A stretch of 64,000 bases of DNA. Origin: Pseudomonadota bacterium (GTDB taxonomy: Bacteria > Pseudomonadota > Gammaproteobacteria > Steroidobacterales > Steroidobacteraceae). Made by a program: the position numbers and the translations under genes. The notes below the pieces were generated by a model, which had not been told where the DNA came from, did no database searches, and saw nothing but the letters and a program-made list of their open reading frames with translations. Positions 9,329 to 18,077 of the stretch are shown piece by piece (position 1 is the first letter of the stretch; each line of letters opens with the position of its first letter). The stretch covers positions 62,001 to 126,000 of the forward strand of contig JAFEFN010000004.1 in NCBI GenBank assembly GCA_018240525.1, given 5' to 3'.

Positions 9329-10675
9329 ATGCAAGCCACGCAAACCGACACAGCCACCCGACCACTCGAGGACGTCGCCAGCCGGGCGCTGGAGGAGGCG
9401 GCTCGGCAGGGTGCTTCCCAGGCCGACGCCGACGTGTCCACGAGCCAGGGGCTGTCGGTGAACGTGCGCCTGGGCGAGGTCGACACGGTCGAGTACCAGC
9501 GCGACCGCGGCCTGTCCGTCACGGTGTACTTCGGCAAGCGCAAGGGCTCGGCCAGCACCGCCGACCTGGGCGCAGCCGCCGTCCGCGAGACGGTGGAGAA
9601 GGCCTGCGCCATCGCCCGCTACACCGCGGAGGACCCGTATGCGGGCCTGGTGGAACCGGAGGCGCTGGCGCGCACCATCCCCGACCTCGACCTGGATCAC
9701 CCCTGGGACCTGACACCGGAGCGCGCGATCGCACTGGCGCGCGAGTGCGAGGCCGCCGGGCTCGCCGTGGATGCACGGGTCAGCAATTCCGAGGGTGCCT
9801 CGATCAACAGCCAGCGCAGCACCGGGGTGTACGGCAACTCGCTCGGCTTCCTGGGAGGCTATTCCTCCACCAGCCATTCGCTCAGCTGTTCGCTCATTGC
9901 CCAGCAGGGCGAGGACATGCAGCGCGACTACTGGTACACCGTCGCCCGCGATCCGGCCGACCTCGAGGCGGCCGCGAGCGTCGGCCGCACGGCCGGCACG
10001 CGCGCCCTGGCGCGCCTCGGCGCGCAGCGGCTGAGCACCCGCAAGGCGCCCGTGGCCTTCACCCCGGACCTGGCGCGCGGGCTGTTCCGCTCCTTCGTGG
10101 GCGCGATCAGCGGCTCGAGCCAGTACCGCAAGTCATCGTTCCTGCTCGATGCGGCGGGGCAGCAGATCTTCCCGAGGTTCCTGTCGATGCAGGAGCGCCC
10201 GCACATCCCTAAGGGCCTGGCCAGCAGTCCATTCGACGAGGAGGGTGCGGCCACCCACGATCGCGAGCTGGTGAGCAATGGGGTGCTCGACGGCTACATC
10301 CTCGGCAGCTACTCGGCGCGGCGCCTGGGACTGAAGACCACCGGCAACGCCGGCGGCATCCACAACCTCCTGGTCGGCAGCAGCGAGCCGCTGCTCGATG
10401 AGCAGGCGTTCCTGCGGCGCCTGGGGACCGGGCTGCTGGTCACGGAGCTGATGGGGCAGGGGGTGAATGCGGTGACCGGCGACTACTCGCGCGGCGCGAG
10501 CGGCTTCTGGGTCGAGGGCGGGGCGGTTGCCTACCCGGTGCAGGAGATCACCATCGCCGGCAACCTGCGGCCGATGTACCGCGACATCGTCGCGCTCGGT
10601 GGCGATATCGACGTGCGCGGCGGCATCCGTACCGGCTCGGTGCTCATCGGCGAGATGACGATCGCCGGGGAGTGA
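9329..10675 (+). CDS. pmbA: TldE/PmbA, partner subunit of the TldD protease
   Basis: A 448-residue PmbA (TldE), the non-catalytic partner of TldD. It has the family features: N-terminal ASQADADVSTSQGLSVNVR-like strand region, SNSEGASINS loop and the C-terminal GASGFWVEGG...VQEITIAGNL block, and lacks an HExxxH motif. With tldD at 3.7 kb it completes the heterodimer that cleaves unfolded peptides and matures RiPP-type substrates. The ATG at 9329 follows a spacer holding a TACAAT box; a clear Shine-Dalgarno is absent. Confidence 0.94.
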   Translation: MQATQTDTATRPLEDVASRALEEAARQGASQADADVSTSQGLSVNVRLGEVDTVEYQRDRGLSVTVYFGKRKGSASTADLGAAAVRETVEKACAIARYTAEDPYAGLVEPEALARTIPDLDLDHPWDLTPERAIALARECEAAGLAVDARVSNSEGASINSQRSTGVYGNSLGFLGGYSSTSHSLSCSLIAQQGEDMQRDYWYTVARDPADLEAAASVGRTAGTRALARLGAQRLSTRKAPVAFTPDLARGLFRSFVGAISGSSQYRKSSFLLDAAGQQIFPRFLSMQERPHIPKGLASSPFDEEGAATHDRELVSNGVLDGYILGSYSARRLGLKTTGNAGGIHNLLVGSSEPLLDEQAFLRRLGTGLLVTELMGQGVNAVTGDYSRGASGFWVEGGAVAYPVQEITIAGNLRPMYRDIVALGGDIDVRGGIRTGSVLIGEMTIAGE

Positions 10676-10678
10676 CCC

Positions 10679-12016
10679 TCAGCCGCGCGCCACCGCCAGG
10701 GACAGGCGCGGCGCCTCGTCGACCAGGTCACGCAGGGTCAGTTCGCCACAGCGGTTGCGGCGCGCATCCTCGACGCTCGCCAGCAGCCGGTCCACCGGGG
10801 GCATCGGTACGCGCCGCGGGGCGGCATGCCCGCTGCCCTGGCGCCGCGCGACGTCCAGGATCTCGTAGACGCTGATGCGGCCGATGTCGCGTGAGGGCAC
10901 GAGCTCGTCGACCTCGGTGACGATCAGCATGCCGGCGCGCTCGAGGGTGTTGGCCATCTGCGCCACGGCGATGCCCGGCAGGCCGAGCTCGTCGGCGATG
11001 CGGTTCACGGTCCAGCGGCGGCCGCCGGCCACGTGGGTGCGACCGAGCAGGTACATCAGCCGCAGCGCCAGCGACTCGAGGTCCACGCTCGAGAGGCGCA
11101 GCTGCTGCAGCCCGAGGCGCAGGTACGCCGGGTTCTGCACGTAGAAGGAGAGCTGCGCGCCGGCCAGCATGATCAGCCAGCCGAAGTAGGTCCACAGCAG
11201 CGCGGCCACCACCACCGCGAACCCGGCGTAAACGATGTCCAGGCGCGTCGAGTACACCACCATCGCGGTGAACATCTTGCCGCCGGCCGCCCACAGCACC
11301 CCGCCCACCACCGCCCCGGTGAGGGCCGCGCGCCAGTGCACGCGCGTGTTGGGAATCAACATGTACAGCGCGGTGAAGAAGGCGGTCACCATGGCGTACG
11401 GGGCGAGCAGCAGCCCGACGCTGCGCAGCCAGTGCACCAGCGGCAGCCGCACGACCTCCTGCACCGGGGCGCTGCCCATGGTGGCGTGCAGCGCGCCGAT
11501 GAAGCCGACCAGCAGCACCGGGGCGGTGATCAGCAGGCCGGTGTACTCGGCCACGCGGCGCGCGAAGCTGCGCGGCTGCTCGACGCGCCACAGGAAGTTG
11601 AAGCTGTCCTCGACCTTCTTGATCGTGCCCACCAGCGTCCAGGCGAGCAGCGCGAGGCCGAGCGAGCCGACCACGCCGCTGCTGACGCGCCCGGCGATCT
11701 GCAGCGCGCGGGTGGTCAGCTCATGCGCCGCCGCGGGCCCCAGCGGCCGGAAGAACTCGTAGATGATCGGCTCCAGGTCGCGGTGCCCGCCGAAGATCTT
11801 CAGCACCGCGAAGCTGAAGGCGAGCAGCGGGATCAGCGCCAGCAGCGTGGTGTACACCAGGCTCATCGCGCGCAGGTTGATCTCGCCGCGCGACAGGTCG
11901 CGCAGGACCGCGTAGGGATAGCGCAGGACGCGCAGCAGCAAGCCCAGAGGGTCCGGCCGTTCTGAGGCGGCGCCGAAGAAGCACCAGTCGAGGAAGGCCC
12001 AGATGCGCACCCACAT
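10679..12016 (-). CDS. YihY/BrkB family membrane protein with C-terminal winged-helix region
   Basis: A 445-residue integral membrane protein. The first 290 residues hold about six hydrophobic segments, including the INLRAMSLVYTTLLALIPLLAF start and the WRAALTGAVVGGVLWAAG-F signature of the YihY (once annotated ribonuclease BN) / BrkB family. The C-terminal 150 residues are soluble, with a WTVNRIADELGLP...LERAGML stretch resembling a winged helix, a known extension in this family. Function is unsettled; transport or envelope roles are proposed. It converges with pmbA after a 3-base gap. A TATCCT hexamer ends 6 nt before the ATG and no ribosome site is seen. Confidence 0.85.
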   Translation of the reverse strand: MWVRIWAFLDWCFFGAASERPDPLGLLLRVLRYPYAVLRDLSRGEINLRAMSLVYTTLLALIPLLAFSFAVLKIFGGHRDLEPIIYEFFRPLGPAAAHELTTRALQIAGRVSSGVVGSLGLALLAWTLVGTIKKVEDSFNFLWRVEQPRSFARRVAEYTGLLITAPVLLVGFIGALHATMGSAPVQEVVRLPLVHWLRSVGLLLAPYAMVTAFFTALYMLIPNTRVHWRAALTGAVVGGVLWAAGGKMFTAMVVYSTRLDIVYAGFAVVVAALLWTYFGWLIMLAGAQLSFYVQNPAYLRLGLQQLRLSSVDLESLALRLMYLLGRTHVAGGRRWTVNRIADELGLPGIAVAQMANTLERAGMLIVTEVDELVPSRDIGRISVYEILDVARRQGSGHAAPRRVPMPPVDRLLASVEDARRNRCGELTLRDLVDEAPRLSLAVARG

Positions 12017-12022
12017 GGCTTA

Positions 12023-12028
12023 AGGATA
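12023..12028 (-). promoter_or_regulatory. Candidate -10 element (TATCCT) 6 nt before the YihY start
   Basis: Reading the minus strand, TATCCT is followed by six bases and then the ATG at 12016. Such a placement would give a leaderless message. Confidence 0.3.
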
Positions 12029-12056
12029 CAGTGGCCGCCGGCCGCTGCGGTGCTTC

Positions 12057-12863
12057 ATGACCGAGAATTCAGGTTTTCCACAACGAATCGTCTGCCTGAC
12101 CGAGGAGACCACAGAGACGCTGTACCTGCTGGGAGAGGACTGGCGCATCGTCGGCATCTCCGGCTTCACCGTGCGGCCGCCGCAGGCGCGCCGCGAGAAG
12201 CCGCGCGTCTCCGCCTTCACCAGCGCGCGCATCGGCAGGATCATCGAGCTCAGGCCCGACCTGGTGCTCGGCTTCTCCGACCTGCAGGCCGACATCGCCG
12301 CCGAACTGGTGCGCGCCGGCCTCGAGGTCCACGTCTTCAACCACCGCAGCGTCGCGGAAATCCTGCGCATGGTGCGCACCCTGGGCGGGATGATCGGCTG
12401 CCAGGGCAAGGCCGAGGCACTCGCCGGGCAGCTGGAGGCGGGGTTGGCCCGGGTGCGCGAGCGTGCCGCCGGTTTCGCGCGCCGCCCGCGCGTGTACTTC
12501 GAGGAATGGGACGACCCCTTGATCAGCGGCATCGGCTGGGTGTCGGAGCTGGTGACCCTGGCGGGCGGCGAGGAATGCTTCCCGGAGCTGGCCGGACAGG
12601 CGCTTGGCCGCAACCGCATCATCGCCGACCGCCTGGAGGTGCCGCGCCGCGCGCCGGACATCGTGTTGGGTTCCTGGTGTGGCAAGAAGTTCCGGCCCGG
12701 CTCGGTGGCGGCGCGGCCGGGCTGGGGCGCCATCCCGGCGGTGCGCGATGGCTACCTGCGCGAGATCAAGTCCTCGATCATCCTGCAGCCGGGTCCGGCC
12801 GCGCTCACCGACGGCGTGCACGCCATCCAGGAAGTGATCGCCGAGTGGGCGGCACGCCCCTAG
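12057..12863 (+). CDS. BtuF-like (cobalamin/siderophore-binding fold) protein without signal peptide
   Basis: A 268-residue protein with the helical-backbone fold of class III periplasmic binding proteins (COG0614): it opens RIVCLTEETTETLYLLGE, has the LRPDLVLGFSDLQ strand-turn, and a long alpha linker around residues 100-140. No signal peptide or lipobox is present, so as annotated it would be cytoplasmic, unlike BtuF. No transporter genes adjoin. Proteins of this kind are often labelled cobalamin-binding, but the ligand cannot be read from sequence. It overlaps the convergent djlA stop by 4 nt. Confidence 0.75.
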   Translation: MTENSGFPQRIVCLTEETTETLYLLGEDWRIVGISGFTVRPPQARREKPRVSAFTSARIGRIIELRPDLVLGFSDLQADIAAELVRAGLEVHVFNHRSVAEILRMVRTLGGMIGCQGKAEALAGQLEAGLARVRERAAGFARRPRVYFEEWDDPLISGIGWVSELVTLAGGEECFPELAGQALGRNRIIADRLEVPRRAPDIVLGSWCGKKFRPGSVAARPGWGAIPAVRDGYLREIKSSIILQPGPAALTDGVHAIQEVIAEWAARP

Positions 12864-13672
12864 CGGATCCCGCGCCGTTCGCGTACCAGTTCCCAGGCTT
12901 CGATGATCTGCTGCGTGCGCTGCTTGGCGTGCGCCAACATCGAGTCGGGCAGGCCGTTGGCTTTCAGCTTGTCGGGGTGGTGCCGCTGCAGTTGCCGGCG
13001 ATAGGCCTTGGCCACTTCCGCATCGCTCGCCGCGGCCGTGGTCTCGAGCACGCGGTAGGCTTCCGCCAGCGCCACATCGTCCGTGCGTCTTGCGCCCGAA
13101 GCTTGTCCCTGGCCGGCATGGCCGGCGCGCTGGATGCGCAGCACCGCCTCGATGTGCGCGAACTCGAAGGCCGAGATGCCCAGGGAGGCAGCGACCTGCG
13201 CGAGCAGCGCCCGCACCGGCCCCTGCAGGTTGTTGCCGGCCAGCGCCGCGCGCACCTGGATCTCCAGGAAGATGCGCGCCAGGTCCGGACGCCCGCGGCA
13301 GGCGCGTCCCAGGGTCGCCAGCTCGCCCTGGAAGTCGAAGCCCGCGGCCTTGCCTTCGCGGAAGCAGCCGATGGCCTCGCTCACCTGCTCGCTTCCCAGG
13401 CGCAGCTCGGCCATGACCGCGCGCGCGGCGGCAATCTCCTGCTCGGAGACCCGTCCGTCGGACTTGGCGAGGTACCCCATGATGCGGAAGGTGGCGCGGA
13501 AGAAGCGCTCGCCGATCGAGGTGAGCTCTTCGCCCGGCAAGGCGGGCTGCTCGGCCTCGCTCTGCTCATCGATCTGGTGACCGACCAACACGCCCAGCGC
13601 GGCACCGATAGGACCCATGGCGAGGGCGCCGAGCACGCCGCCGGCAAGCTTGCCGATCCACTTCATGGCCAT
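12860..13672 (-). CDS. djlA: DjlA-like membrane co-chaperone (TerB and DnaJ domains)
   Basis: A 270-residue protein with three parts: an N-terminal glycine-patterned membrane helix (KLAGGVLGALAMGPIGAALG, about residues 8-30), a central TerB-like helical domain (about 50-165; LAKSDGRVSEQEI), and a C-terminal J domain with the Hsp70-activating HPD at HHPDK. This is the order in DjlA, a type III transmembrane DnaK co-chaperone linked to envelope stress and Rcs signalling in enterics. The start has an AGGAA sequence upstream. It diverges from purC across a 60-bp spacer. Confidence 0.9.
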   Translation of the reverse strand: MAMKWIGKLAGGVLGALAMGPIGAALGVLVGHQIDEQSEAEQPALPGEELTSIGERFFRATFRIMGYLAKSDGRVSEQEIAAARAVMAELRLGSEQVSEAIGCFREGKAAGFDFQGELATLGRACRGRPDLARIFLEIQVRAALAGNNLQGPVRALLAQVAASLGISAFEFAHIEAVLRIQRAGHAGQGQASGARRTDDVALAEAYRVLETTAAASDAEVAKAYRRQLQRHHPDKLKANGLPDSMLAHAKQRTQQIIEAWELVRERRGIR

Positions 13673-13718
13673 CTTGTCGGGCGCAGTTCCTGGGGGTGTC
13701 GCAGGGGCGGGGGACCGC

Positions 13719-13724
13719 TATAGT
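13719..13724 (+). promoter_or_regulatory. Candidate -10 element (TATAGT) 8 nt before purC
   Basis: TATAGT lies in the djlA/purC spacer; eight bases separate it from ATG 13733, and no Shine-Dalgarno is seen between them. Confidence 0.35.
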
Positions 13725-13732
13725 ACCAGCGC

Positions 13733-14629
13733 ATGCCAACGCCCACCGTCTACCGCACCCAGCTCAAGGGCCTGGAACGCATCCACGAAGGCAAGGTGCG
13801 CGACATCTATGCCATCGATGCGCGCACGATGCTGATCGTCACCAGCGACCGCCTGTCGGCCTTCGACGTGGTGCTGCCCGACCCGATCCCGGGCAAGGGC
13901 GTCGTGCTCAACAGCATCTCCAACTTCTGGTTCGCGCGCACGCGCGCGCTCGTGCCCAACCACCTCACCGGCGCCGACCCGCTCGCCCTGGCCCGCGACG
14001 ACGCCGAGCGCGCCCTGCTCGCCGGCCGCTCCGTGGTGGTGCGTCGCCTCAAGGCCCTGCCGATCGAGGCGGTCGTGCGCGGCTACCTGATCGGCTCGGG
14101 CTGGAAGGACTACCAGGCCAGCGGCCGCCTGTGCGGCATCGATCTGCCGCGGGGCCTCAGGCAGGCCGAGCAGCTGCCGCAGCCGCTGTTCACGCCGGCT
14201 TACAAGGCGGAGGCCGGTGCACACGATGAGAACATCGATTTCGCGCACGTCACCCGCCTGGTCGGCGCGCCGCTGGCGGCGCAGGTGCGCGACACCGCGC
14301 TCGCCCTGTACGCCTTCGCCGCCGAGCACGCGCGCGCGCGCGGCATCATCGTCGCCGACACCAAGTTCGAGTTCGGCCTCGACGAGGCCGGCACGCTCAC
14401 CCTCATGGACGAGGTGGTGACGCCCGACTCCTCGCGCTTCTGGCCCGCCGACACCTACAAGGTCGGCACCAGCCCGCCGAGCTTCGACAAGCAGTACGTG
14501 CGCGACTACCTGGAGACCCTCGACTGGAACAAGAAGGCCCCGGGTCCGAAGCTGCCCGAGCACGTGCTGATGCGCACCAGCCAGAAGTACCAGGAGGCGC
14601 TCGAGCGGCTGACGGGCCCCCCGGCCTGA
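13733..14629 (+). CDS. purC: SAICAR synthase PurC
   Basis: A 298-residue phosphoribosylaminoimidazole-succinocarboxamide synthase that joins CAIR and aspartate with ATP. Motifs include [10 protein letters not shown] near residue 20, the [19 protein letters not shown] block, and [13 protein letters not shown]...[14 protein letters not shown], the SAICAR synthase signature. The length fits the longer form found in many proteobacteria rather than the 237-residue Escherichia coli enzyme. Its substrate comes from PurE/PurK, encoded 5 kb upstream on the other strand. rpe follows after 18 bases. Confidence 0.95.
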   Translation: MPTPTVYRTQLKGLERIHEGKVRDIYAIDARTMLIVTSDRLSAFDVVLPDPIPGKGVVLNSISNFWFARTRALVPNHLTGADPLALARDDAERALLAGRSVVVRRLKALPIEAVVRGYLIGSGWKDYQASGRLCGIDLPRGLRQAEQLPQPLFTPAYKAEAGAHDENIDFAHVTRLVGAPLAAQVRDTALALYAFAAEHARARGIIVADTKFEFGLDEAGTLTLMDEVVTPDSSRFWPADTYKVGTSPPSFDKQYVRDYLETLDWNKKAPGPKLPEHVLMRTSQKYQEALERLTGPPA

Positions 14630-14634
14630 TGCGC

Positions 14635-14640
14635 TAGACT
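14635..14640 (+). promoter_or_regulatory. Candidate -10 element (TAGACT) 7 nt before rpe
   Basis: TAGACT sits in the short purC-rpe gap, seven bases before the rpe ATG. rpe may also be read through from purC. Confidence 0.25.
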
Positions 14641-14647
14641 GCGCGCC

Positions 14648-15319
14648 ATGGAACCTGCCTGGATTGCACCGTCGATCCTGTCCGCCGACTTTGCGCGCCT
14701 CGGCGCCGAGGTCGACGCGGTGCTCGAGGCGGGCGCGGACGTCGTGCATTTCGATGTCATGGACAATCACTACGTGCCCAACCTCACCATCGGGCCGATG
14801 GTGTGCGAGGCGTTGCGCAAGCACGGGGTCAAGGCCCCGATCGACGTGCACCTGATGGTGAGCCCGGTGGACCGCATCGTGCCGGACTTCGCCGCCGCGG
14901 GCGCCACCTACATCAGCTTCCATCCGGAGGCGACCGCGCACATCGACCGCACCATCGCCCTGATCCGCGAGCACGGCTGCCGGCCGGGCCTGGTGTTCAA
15001 CCCGGCGACACCGCTTGACTACCTCGACTACACGCTCGAGTACCTCGACCTGGTACTGATCATGTCGGTCAACCCGGGTTTCGGCGGCCAGCAGTTCATC
15101 CCGACGACCCTGCGCAAGCTGAGCGAGGCGCGCCGGCGCATCGAGGCCAGCGGCCGCAGCGTCCGCCTGGAGGTCGACGGCGGCATCAAGGCCAGCAACA
15201 TCCGCGCGGTCGCCCAGGCGGGCGCCGACACGTTCGTGGCCGGTTCGGCGATCTTCGGCAGCGCAGACTACGGGCGCACGATCCGCGAGATGCGCCAGCA
15301 GATCAGCTCCGCAGCCTAG
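14648..15319 (+). CDS. rpe: Ribulose-phosphate 3-epimerase
   Basis: A 223-residue TIM-barrel enzyme interconverting ribulose 5-phosphate and xylulose 5-phosphate in the pentose phosphate pathway. It begins with [14 protein letters not shown], has the metal/active-site [14 protein letters not shown] segment, the [12 protein letters not shown] phosphate loop and the C-terminal VDGGI and FVAGSAIFG strands. Residues and length match the family throughout. It follows purC by 18 bases and converges with the CRP-type gene. The companion isomerase rpiA is 6.5 kb downstream. Confidence 0.96.
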   Translation: MEPAWIAPSILSADFARLGAEVDAVLEAGADVVHFDVMDNHYVPNLTIGPMVCEALRKHGVKAPIDVHLMVSPVDRIVPDFAAAGATYISFHPEATAHIDRTIALIREHGCRPGLVFNPATPLDYLDYTLEYLDLVLIMSVNPGFGGQQFIPTTLRKLSEARRRIEASGRSVRLEVDGGIKASNIRAVAQAGADTFVAGSAIFGSADYGRTIREMRQQISSAA

Positions 15320-15346
15320 GGGGTGGGGCGCAGGCGCGCCGGCGGG

Positions 15347-16117
15347 CTATTCGTCCTCGTCCTCGTAGTCATCGTCATCGTCGTCGTCGTCATCTGCGTC
15401 GTCGCGGCTGACCGGGGCCGCCTTGCCGGCGGTCGAACCCGGCTTCGCCGGCACGATGACCGGACGCGTCTTCATCTTCGGGCGGGCGTTGAAGACCACG
15501 ATGGTCTTGCCGGTCGCCCGCAGCAATCCCTGTTCCTCGAGGACCTTGAGCACCCGGCCGGCCATCTCGCGCGAGCAGCCCACCAGGCGTGACAACTCCT
15601 GGCGGCTCACCTTGATCTGCATGCCCTCCGGGTGCGTCATCGCGTCCGGCTCCCCGCACAGGTCCATGATCGCGTGCGCCACGCGGCCGGTGACGTCGAC
15701 GAAGGCCAGGTCGCCCAGCTTGCGATTGGTGCGGTCGAGGCGCGTTGCCAGCTGGGTGGCCAGCTCGAACACCAGGCCGGGGCTTTCCGCGGCGATCTGG
15801 CGGAAGCGCGGGTAGGTCATCTCGGCCAGCTCGCACTGGTTGCGCGTGCGTACCCAGGCGCTGCGCGTCGGCTGCTCGTAGAACAGGCCCATCTCGCCGA
15901 AGAATTGCCCCCGGTTGAGGTAGGCCAGCACCATCTCGTTGCCTTCCTCGTCCTCGATCATCACTTCGACCGAGCCGCTGATGATGTAGTAGAGAACATC
16001 GGGCAAGTCGCCGGCGTGGATCACCACCGTCTTCGAAGGCACCGCGCGGATGCGGCAATAGCTCAGGAAGCGGTTGATCGCGGGAATCTCGCTCAACGGC
16101 TTGATGTTTTCTTCCAT
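15347..16117 (-). CDS. crp: CRP/Vfr-type cAMP-responsive regulator with an extra poly-aspartate C-terminal tail
   Basis: A 256-residue CRP-family activator; E. coli CRP has 210. The cyclic-nucleotide pocket is intact: GEMG around residues 74-77 and Arg85-Ser86 (TRSAWVR) match the cAMP contacts of CRP. The helix-turn-helix (about 171-190) keeps the CSREMAGR recognition helix, so TGTGA-N6-TCACA-like sites are expected. After the last strand (about residue 210) comes a tail of some 45 residues: first basic and proline-rich, then almost all Asp/Glu from residue 239, with nine Asp in a row. I know of no such tail in characterised CRP or Vfr. GGGGAG precedes the start. Confidence 0.9.
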   Translation of the reverse strand: MEENIKPLSEIPAINRFLSYCRIRAVPSKTVVIHAGDLPDVLYYIISGSVEVMIEDEEGNEMVLAYLNRGQFFGEMGLFYEQPTRSAWVRTRNQCELAEMTYPRFRQIAAESPGLVFELATQLATRLDRTNRKLGDLAFVDVTGRVAHAIMDLCGEPDAMTHPEGMQIKVSRQELSRLVGCSREMAGRVLKVLEEQGLLRATGKTIVVFNARPKMKTRPVIVPAKPGSTAGKAAPVSRDDADDDDDDDDDYEDEDE

Positions 16118-16176
16118 ACCGGCTCCCCAGAAAGTCTTTTTTAGGCTACAGGCGCCCGCGTCTGCGGCAGGCGTTA

Positions 16177-16812
16177 TCAGATCCAGTACGCGGTTCCGGT
16201 CATGACACGGGCAGTGCGGCGCATCAGCGCCTTCACCGGCGCGGGCAAGTTAACACCACCGGCGCTGGTGGCGCTCGCTCCGTGCGCGATCTCCTCCGCT
16301 CTCATGGTTTCGAGTATGGCACGGCTGCGGGTATCGCTCGCCGGCAGGCGGCCGAGGTGGTCATCGAGGTGGCCCTCGACCTGGCGCTCGGTCTCCGCCA
16401 CGAAACCGAGGCTGGTGGCATCGCCGAGTGCCGCGGCGAGCGCGCCGATGGCGAAGGAACCGGCATACCACAACGGGTTGAGCAGGCTCGGGCGCGCGGC
16501 GAGTTCCTGCAGCCGGGTCTCGCACCAGGCCAGGTGGTCCGACTCGCCGCGGGCCGCATCCATCAACAGCTCCCGGGTCTGCTCGGAGCGGGCCAGCAGC
16601 GCCTGCCCGTGGTAGAGGGCCTGGGCGGCCAGCTCGCCGGTGTGGTTGACACGCATCATCGCCGCGGCGGTGCGGCGCTCGGCATCGGCCAGTTCGGGGG
16701 CGTTGCCGGCCGAACCGGGAACGGGGCGGCGGGCGCGGGCCGGCGCGAACACGGATCGCAGGGCGCGATCGGCGGCGGCAATGACCGAGTCTAGAGGGCG
16801 GCCGGACTCCAT
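16177..16812 (-). CDS. coq7: Coq7 family 3-demethoxyubiquinol 3-hydroxylase
   Basis: A carboxylate-bridged di-iron hydroxylase for the last ring hydroxylation of ubiquinone synthesis. Iron ligands are in [50 protein letters not shown] and MRAEEIAHG, giving the expected Glu/His set. I place the start at ATG 16812 (MESGRPLDS, 211 residues). The ATG at 16827 overlaps a perfect TATAAT on the same strand, so it would not be inside the message if that box is used. UbiH and UbiI for the other two hydroxylations are encoded at 26.6-29.1 kb. Confidence 0.9.
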   Translation of the reverse strand: MESGRPLDSVIAAADRALRSVFAPARARRPVPGSAGNAPELADAERRTAAAMMRVNHTGELAAQALYHGQALLARSEQTRELLMDAARGESDHLAWCETRLQELAARPSLLNPLWYAGSFAIGALAAALGDATSLGFVAETERQVEGHLDDHLGRLPASDTRSRAILETMRAEEIAHGASATSAGGVNLPAPVKALMRRTARVMTGTAYWI

Positions 16813-16825
16813 ATCTATGGCCGGC

Positions 16826-16831
16826 ATTATA
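16826..16831 (-). promoter_or_regulatory. Perfect -10 element (TATAAT) before coq7
   Basis: On the minus strand TATAAT ends 13 bases before ATG 16812 and overlaps the alternative ATG at 16827. No convincing -35 is visible at 16-18 bases upstream. Confidence 0.45.
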
Positions 16832-16915
16832 GGGGCATAACGGGGCTTAAACCCCCTCCCGGCGCCCCGGCACCCCCCGCCGGCGGCCCCCGGGCCGCCC
16901 CGCGGGGCCGCGGCT

Positions 16916-16944
16916 TTGCATTGGGGGACCCGCTTGAGTACACT
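16916..16944 (+). promoter_or_regulatory. Sigma-70 type promoter for rplM-rpsI
   Basis: TTGCAT (16916-16921), a 17-base spacer and TACACT (16939-16944) form one of the best promoters in the window. Transcription should start near 16951, leaving a leader of about 65 bases before rplM with a run of T in the DNA just after the start. A ribosomal-protein leader control is possible but no known motif is recognised. Confidence 0.6.
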
Positions 16945-17014
16945 TTCCCGCCTTTTTTTGGCCCCGGACGTAAGGGTTCCCCTGAAACAGCGGGCCACTG
17001 CCAACGAGACAGTT

Positions 17015-17446
17015 ATGAAGACCGTATTTGCCAAGTCCGCCACCGTGCGTGGCGACTGGTTCGTCGTCGATGCGACCGACAAGACCCTGGGGCGCCTGGC
17101 GACCCAGCTCGCCCATCGCCTGAAGGGCAAGCACAAGACCGACTACAGCCCGCACGTCGACATGGGTGACCACCTGGTCGTGCTGAATGCGCAGAAAGTG
17201 CGCGTCACCGGCCGCAAGCTGACCGACAAGATCTACTACCACCACACCGGCTATATCGGTGGCATCAAGTCGATCGCCCTGGACAAGCTGCTCGCCGAGC
17301 ACCCGGAGCGGGCCATCGAGATCGCGGTCAAGGGCATGCTGCCGAAGGGACCGCTCGGACGCCGCATGTTCAAGAAGCTGCACGTGTTCGGCGGCGCCGA
17401 GCATCCGCACACCGCGCAGCAGCCCAAGCCGCTCGAGATTCAATAG
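17015..17446 (+). CDS. rplM: 50S ribosomal protein L13
   Basis: A 143-residue L13, an early-assembly protein of the large subunit. It starts [20 protein letters not shown] and carries the [16 protein letters not shown] and [18 protein letters not shown] segments that define the family. The longer open frame upstream is discarded: it would run through the promoter, and the ATG at 17015 gives the usual length with a GAGA sequence before it. rpsI follows after 11 bases, the near-universal rplM-rpsI order. Confidence 0.97.
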   Translation: MKTVFAKSATVRGDWFVVDATDKTLGRLATQLAHRLKGKHKTDYSPHVDMGDHLVVLNAQKVRVTGRKLTDKIYYHHTGYIGGIKSIALDKLLAEHPERAIEIAVKGMLPKGPLGRRMFKKLHVFGGAEHPHTAQQPKPLEIQ

Positions 17447-17457
17447 GACCGTATTCA

Positions 17458-17856
17458 ATGCCAGCGACCCAGAACAATCACTACGGCACCGGCCGTCGCA
17501 AGACCGCCACCGCGCGTGTCTACCTCAAGCCCGGCAAGGGCAGCATCACGGTGAACGACCGGACGCTCGATGAGTTCTTCGGCCGCGAGACCGGCCGCAT
17601 GATCGTGCGCCAGCCCCTGGAGGCGGTGAACCTCACGAGCAGCTTCGACATCACCGTCAAGGTCGACGGCGGCGGTATCACCGGCCAGGCGGGCGCCATC
17701 CGCCACGGCATTACCCGGGCGCTCATCAAGCACGATGAGTCGCTGCGCAAGGCCCTGCGCGCCGCCGGCTTCGTGACCCGCGATGCGCGCGAGGTGGAGC
17801 GCAAGAAGGTCGGCCGCCGCAAGGCACGCCGCGGACCGCAGTACTCCAAGCGTTGA
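17458..17856 (+). CDS. rpsI: 30S ribosomal protein S9
   Basis: A 132-residue S9. The [18 protein letters not shown] start, the [19 protein letters not shown] middle and the basic [17 protein letters not shown] tail, whose end reaches the P-site tRNA, are all typical. It is co-transcribed with rplM. A perfect 12-bp hairpin follows the stop and then a tRNA-Gln gene. Confidence 0.97.
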   Translation: MPATQNNHYGTGRRKTATARVYLKPGKGSITVNDRTLDEFFGRETGRMIVRQPLEAVNLTSSFDITVKVDGGGITGQAGAIRHGITRALIKHDESLRKALRAAGFVTRDAREVERKKVGRRKARRGPQYSKR

Positions 17857-17863
17857 GTCGGCA

Positions 17864-17892
17864 CTGCCCCGCGACAGCCGGTCGCGGGGCAG
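17864..17892 (+). other. Perfect hairpin between rpsI and tRNA-Gln
   Basis: Twelve bases (17864-17875) pair without mismatch with 17881-17892 around a five-base loop. No T run follows on either side, so it is not a canonical intrinsic terminator. It may protect the rpsI mRNA end or serve as a processing signal if tRNA-Gln is read through from rplM-rpsI. Confidence 0.55.
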
Positions 17893-17918
17893 CGTACGAT
17901 TCGATATCCCGCCACCCT

Positions 17919-17992
17919 TGGGGGATCGTCTAGTGGTAGGACAACGGACTCTGACTCCGTTTACCTAGGTTCGAATCCTAGTCCCCCAGCCA
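17919..17992 (+). tRNA. tRNA-Gln (anticodon CTG)
   Basis: A full cloverleaf: acceptor arm TGGGGGA/TCCCCCA closing at 17919-17925 and 17982-17988, D-arm with AGTGGTAGGAC, anticodon loop CTCTGAC giving CUG, T-arm GGTTCGAATCC, and discriminator G followed by an encoded CCA ending at 17992. It reads CAG codons. A strong intrinsic terminator follows five bases later. Confidence 0.96.
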
Positions 17993-17997
17993 ACCCA

Positions 17998-18031
17998 CGG
18001 AGCCCCGCCTTGCGCGGGGCTCCGTTTTTTT
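17998..18031 (+). terminator. Rho-independent terminator after tRNA-Gln
   Basis: An 11-bp perfect G+C-rich stem (17998-18008 with 18014-18024) with a five-base loop, followed by seven T residues at 18025-18031. It ends the rplM-rpsI-tRNA region. Confidence 0.9.
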
Positions 18032-18077
18032 GCGTCCCGGCTCCCAAGGCCCTGCCCGTGAGCGCCGCCGCCATCCC

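Noticed and set aside
15351..15400. GTC/ATC trinucleotide run as a microsatellite
   Set aside because: It is in frame and encodes the acidic tail of the CRP-type protein with mixed GAC/GAT codons, so it is coding first; length variation is only a possibility.
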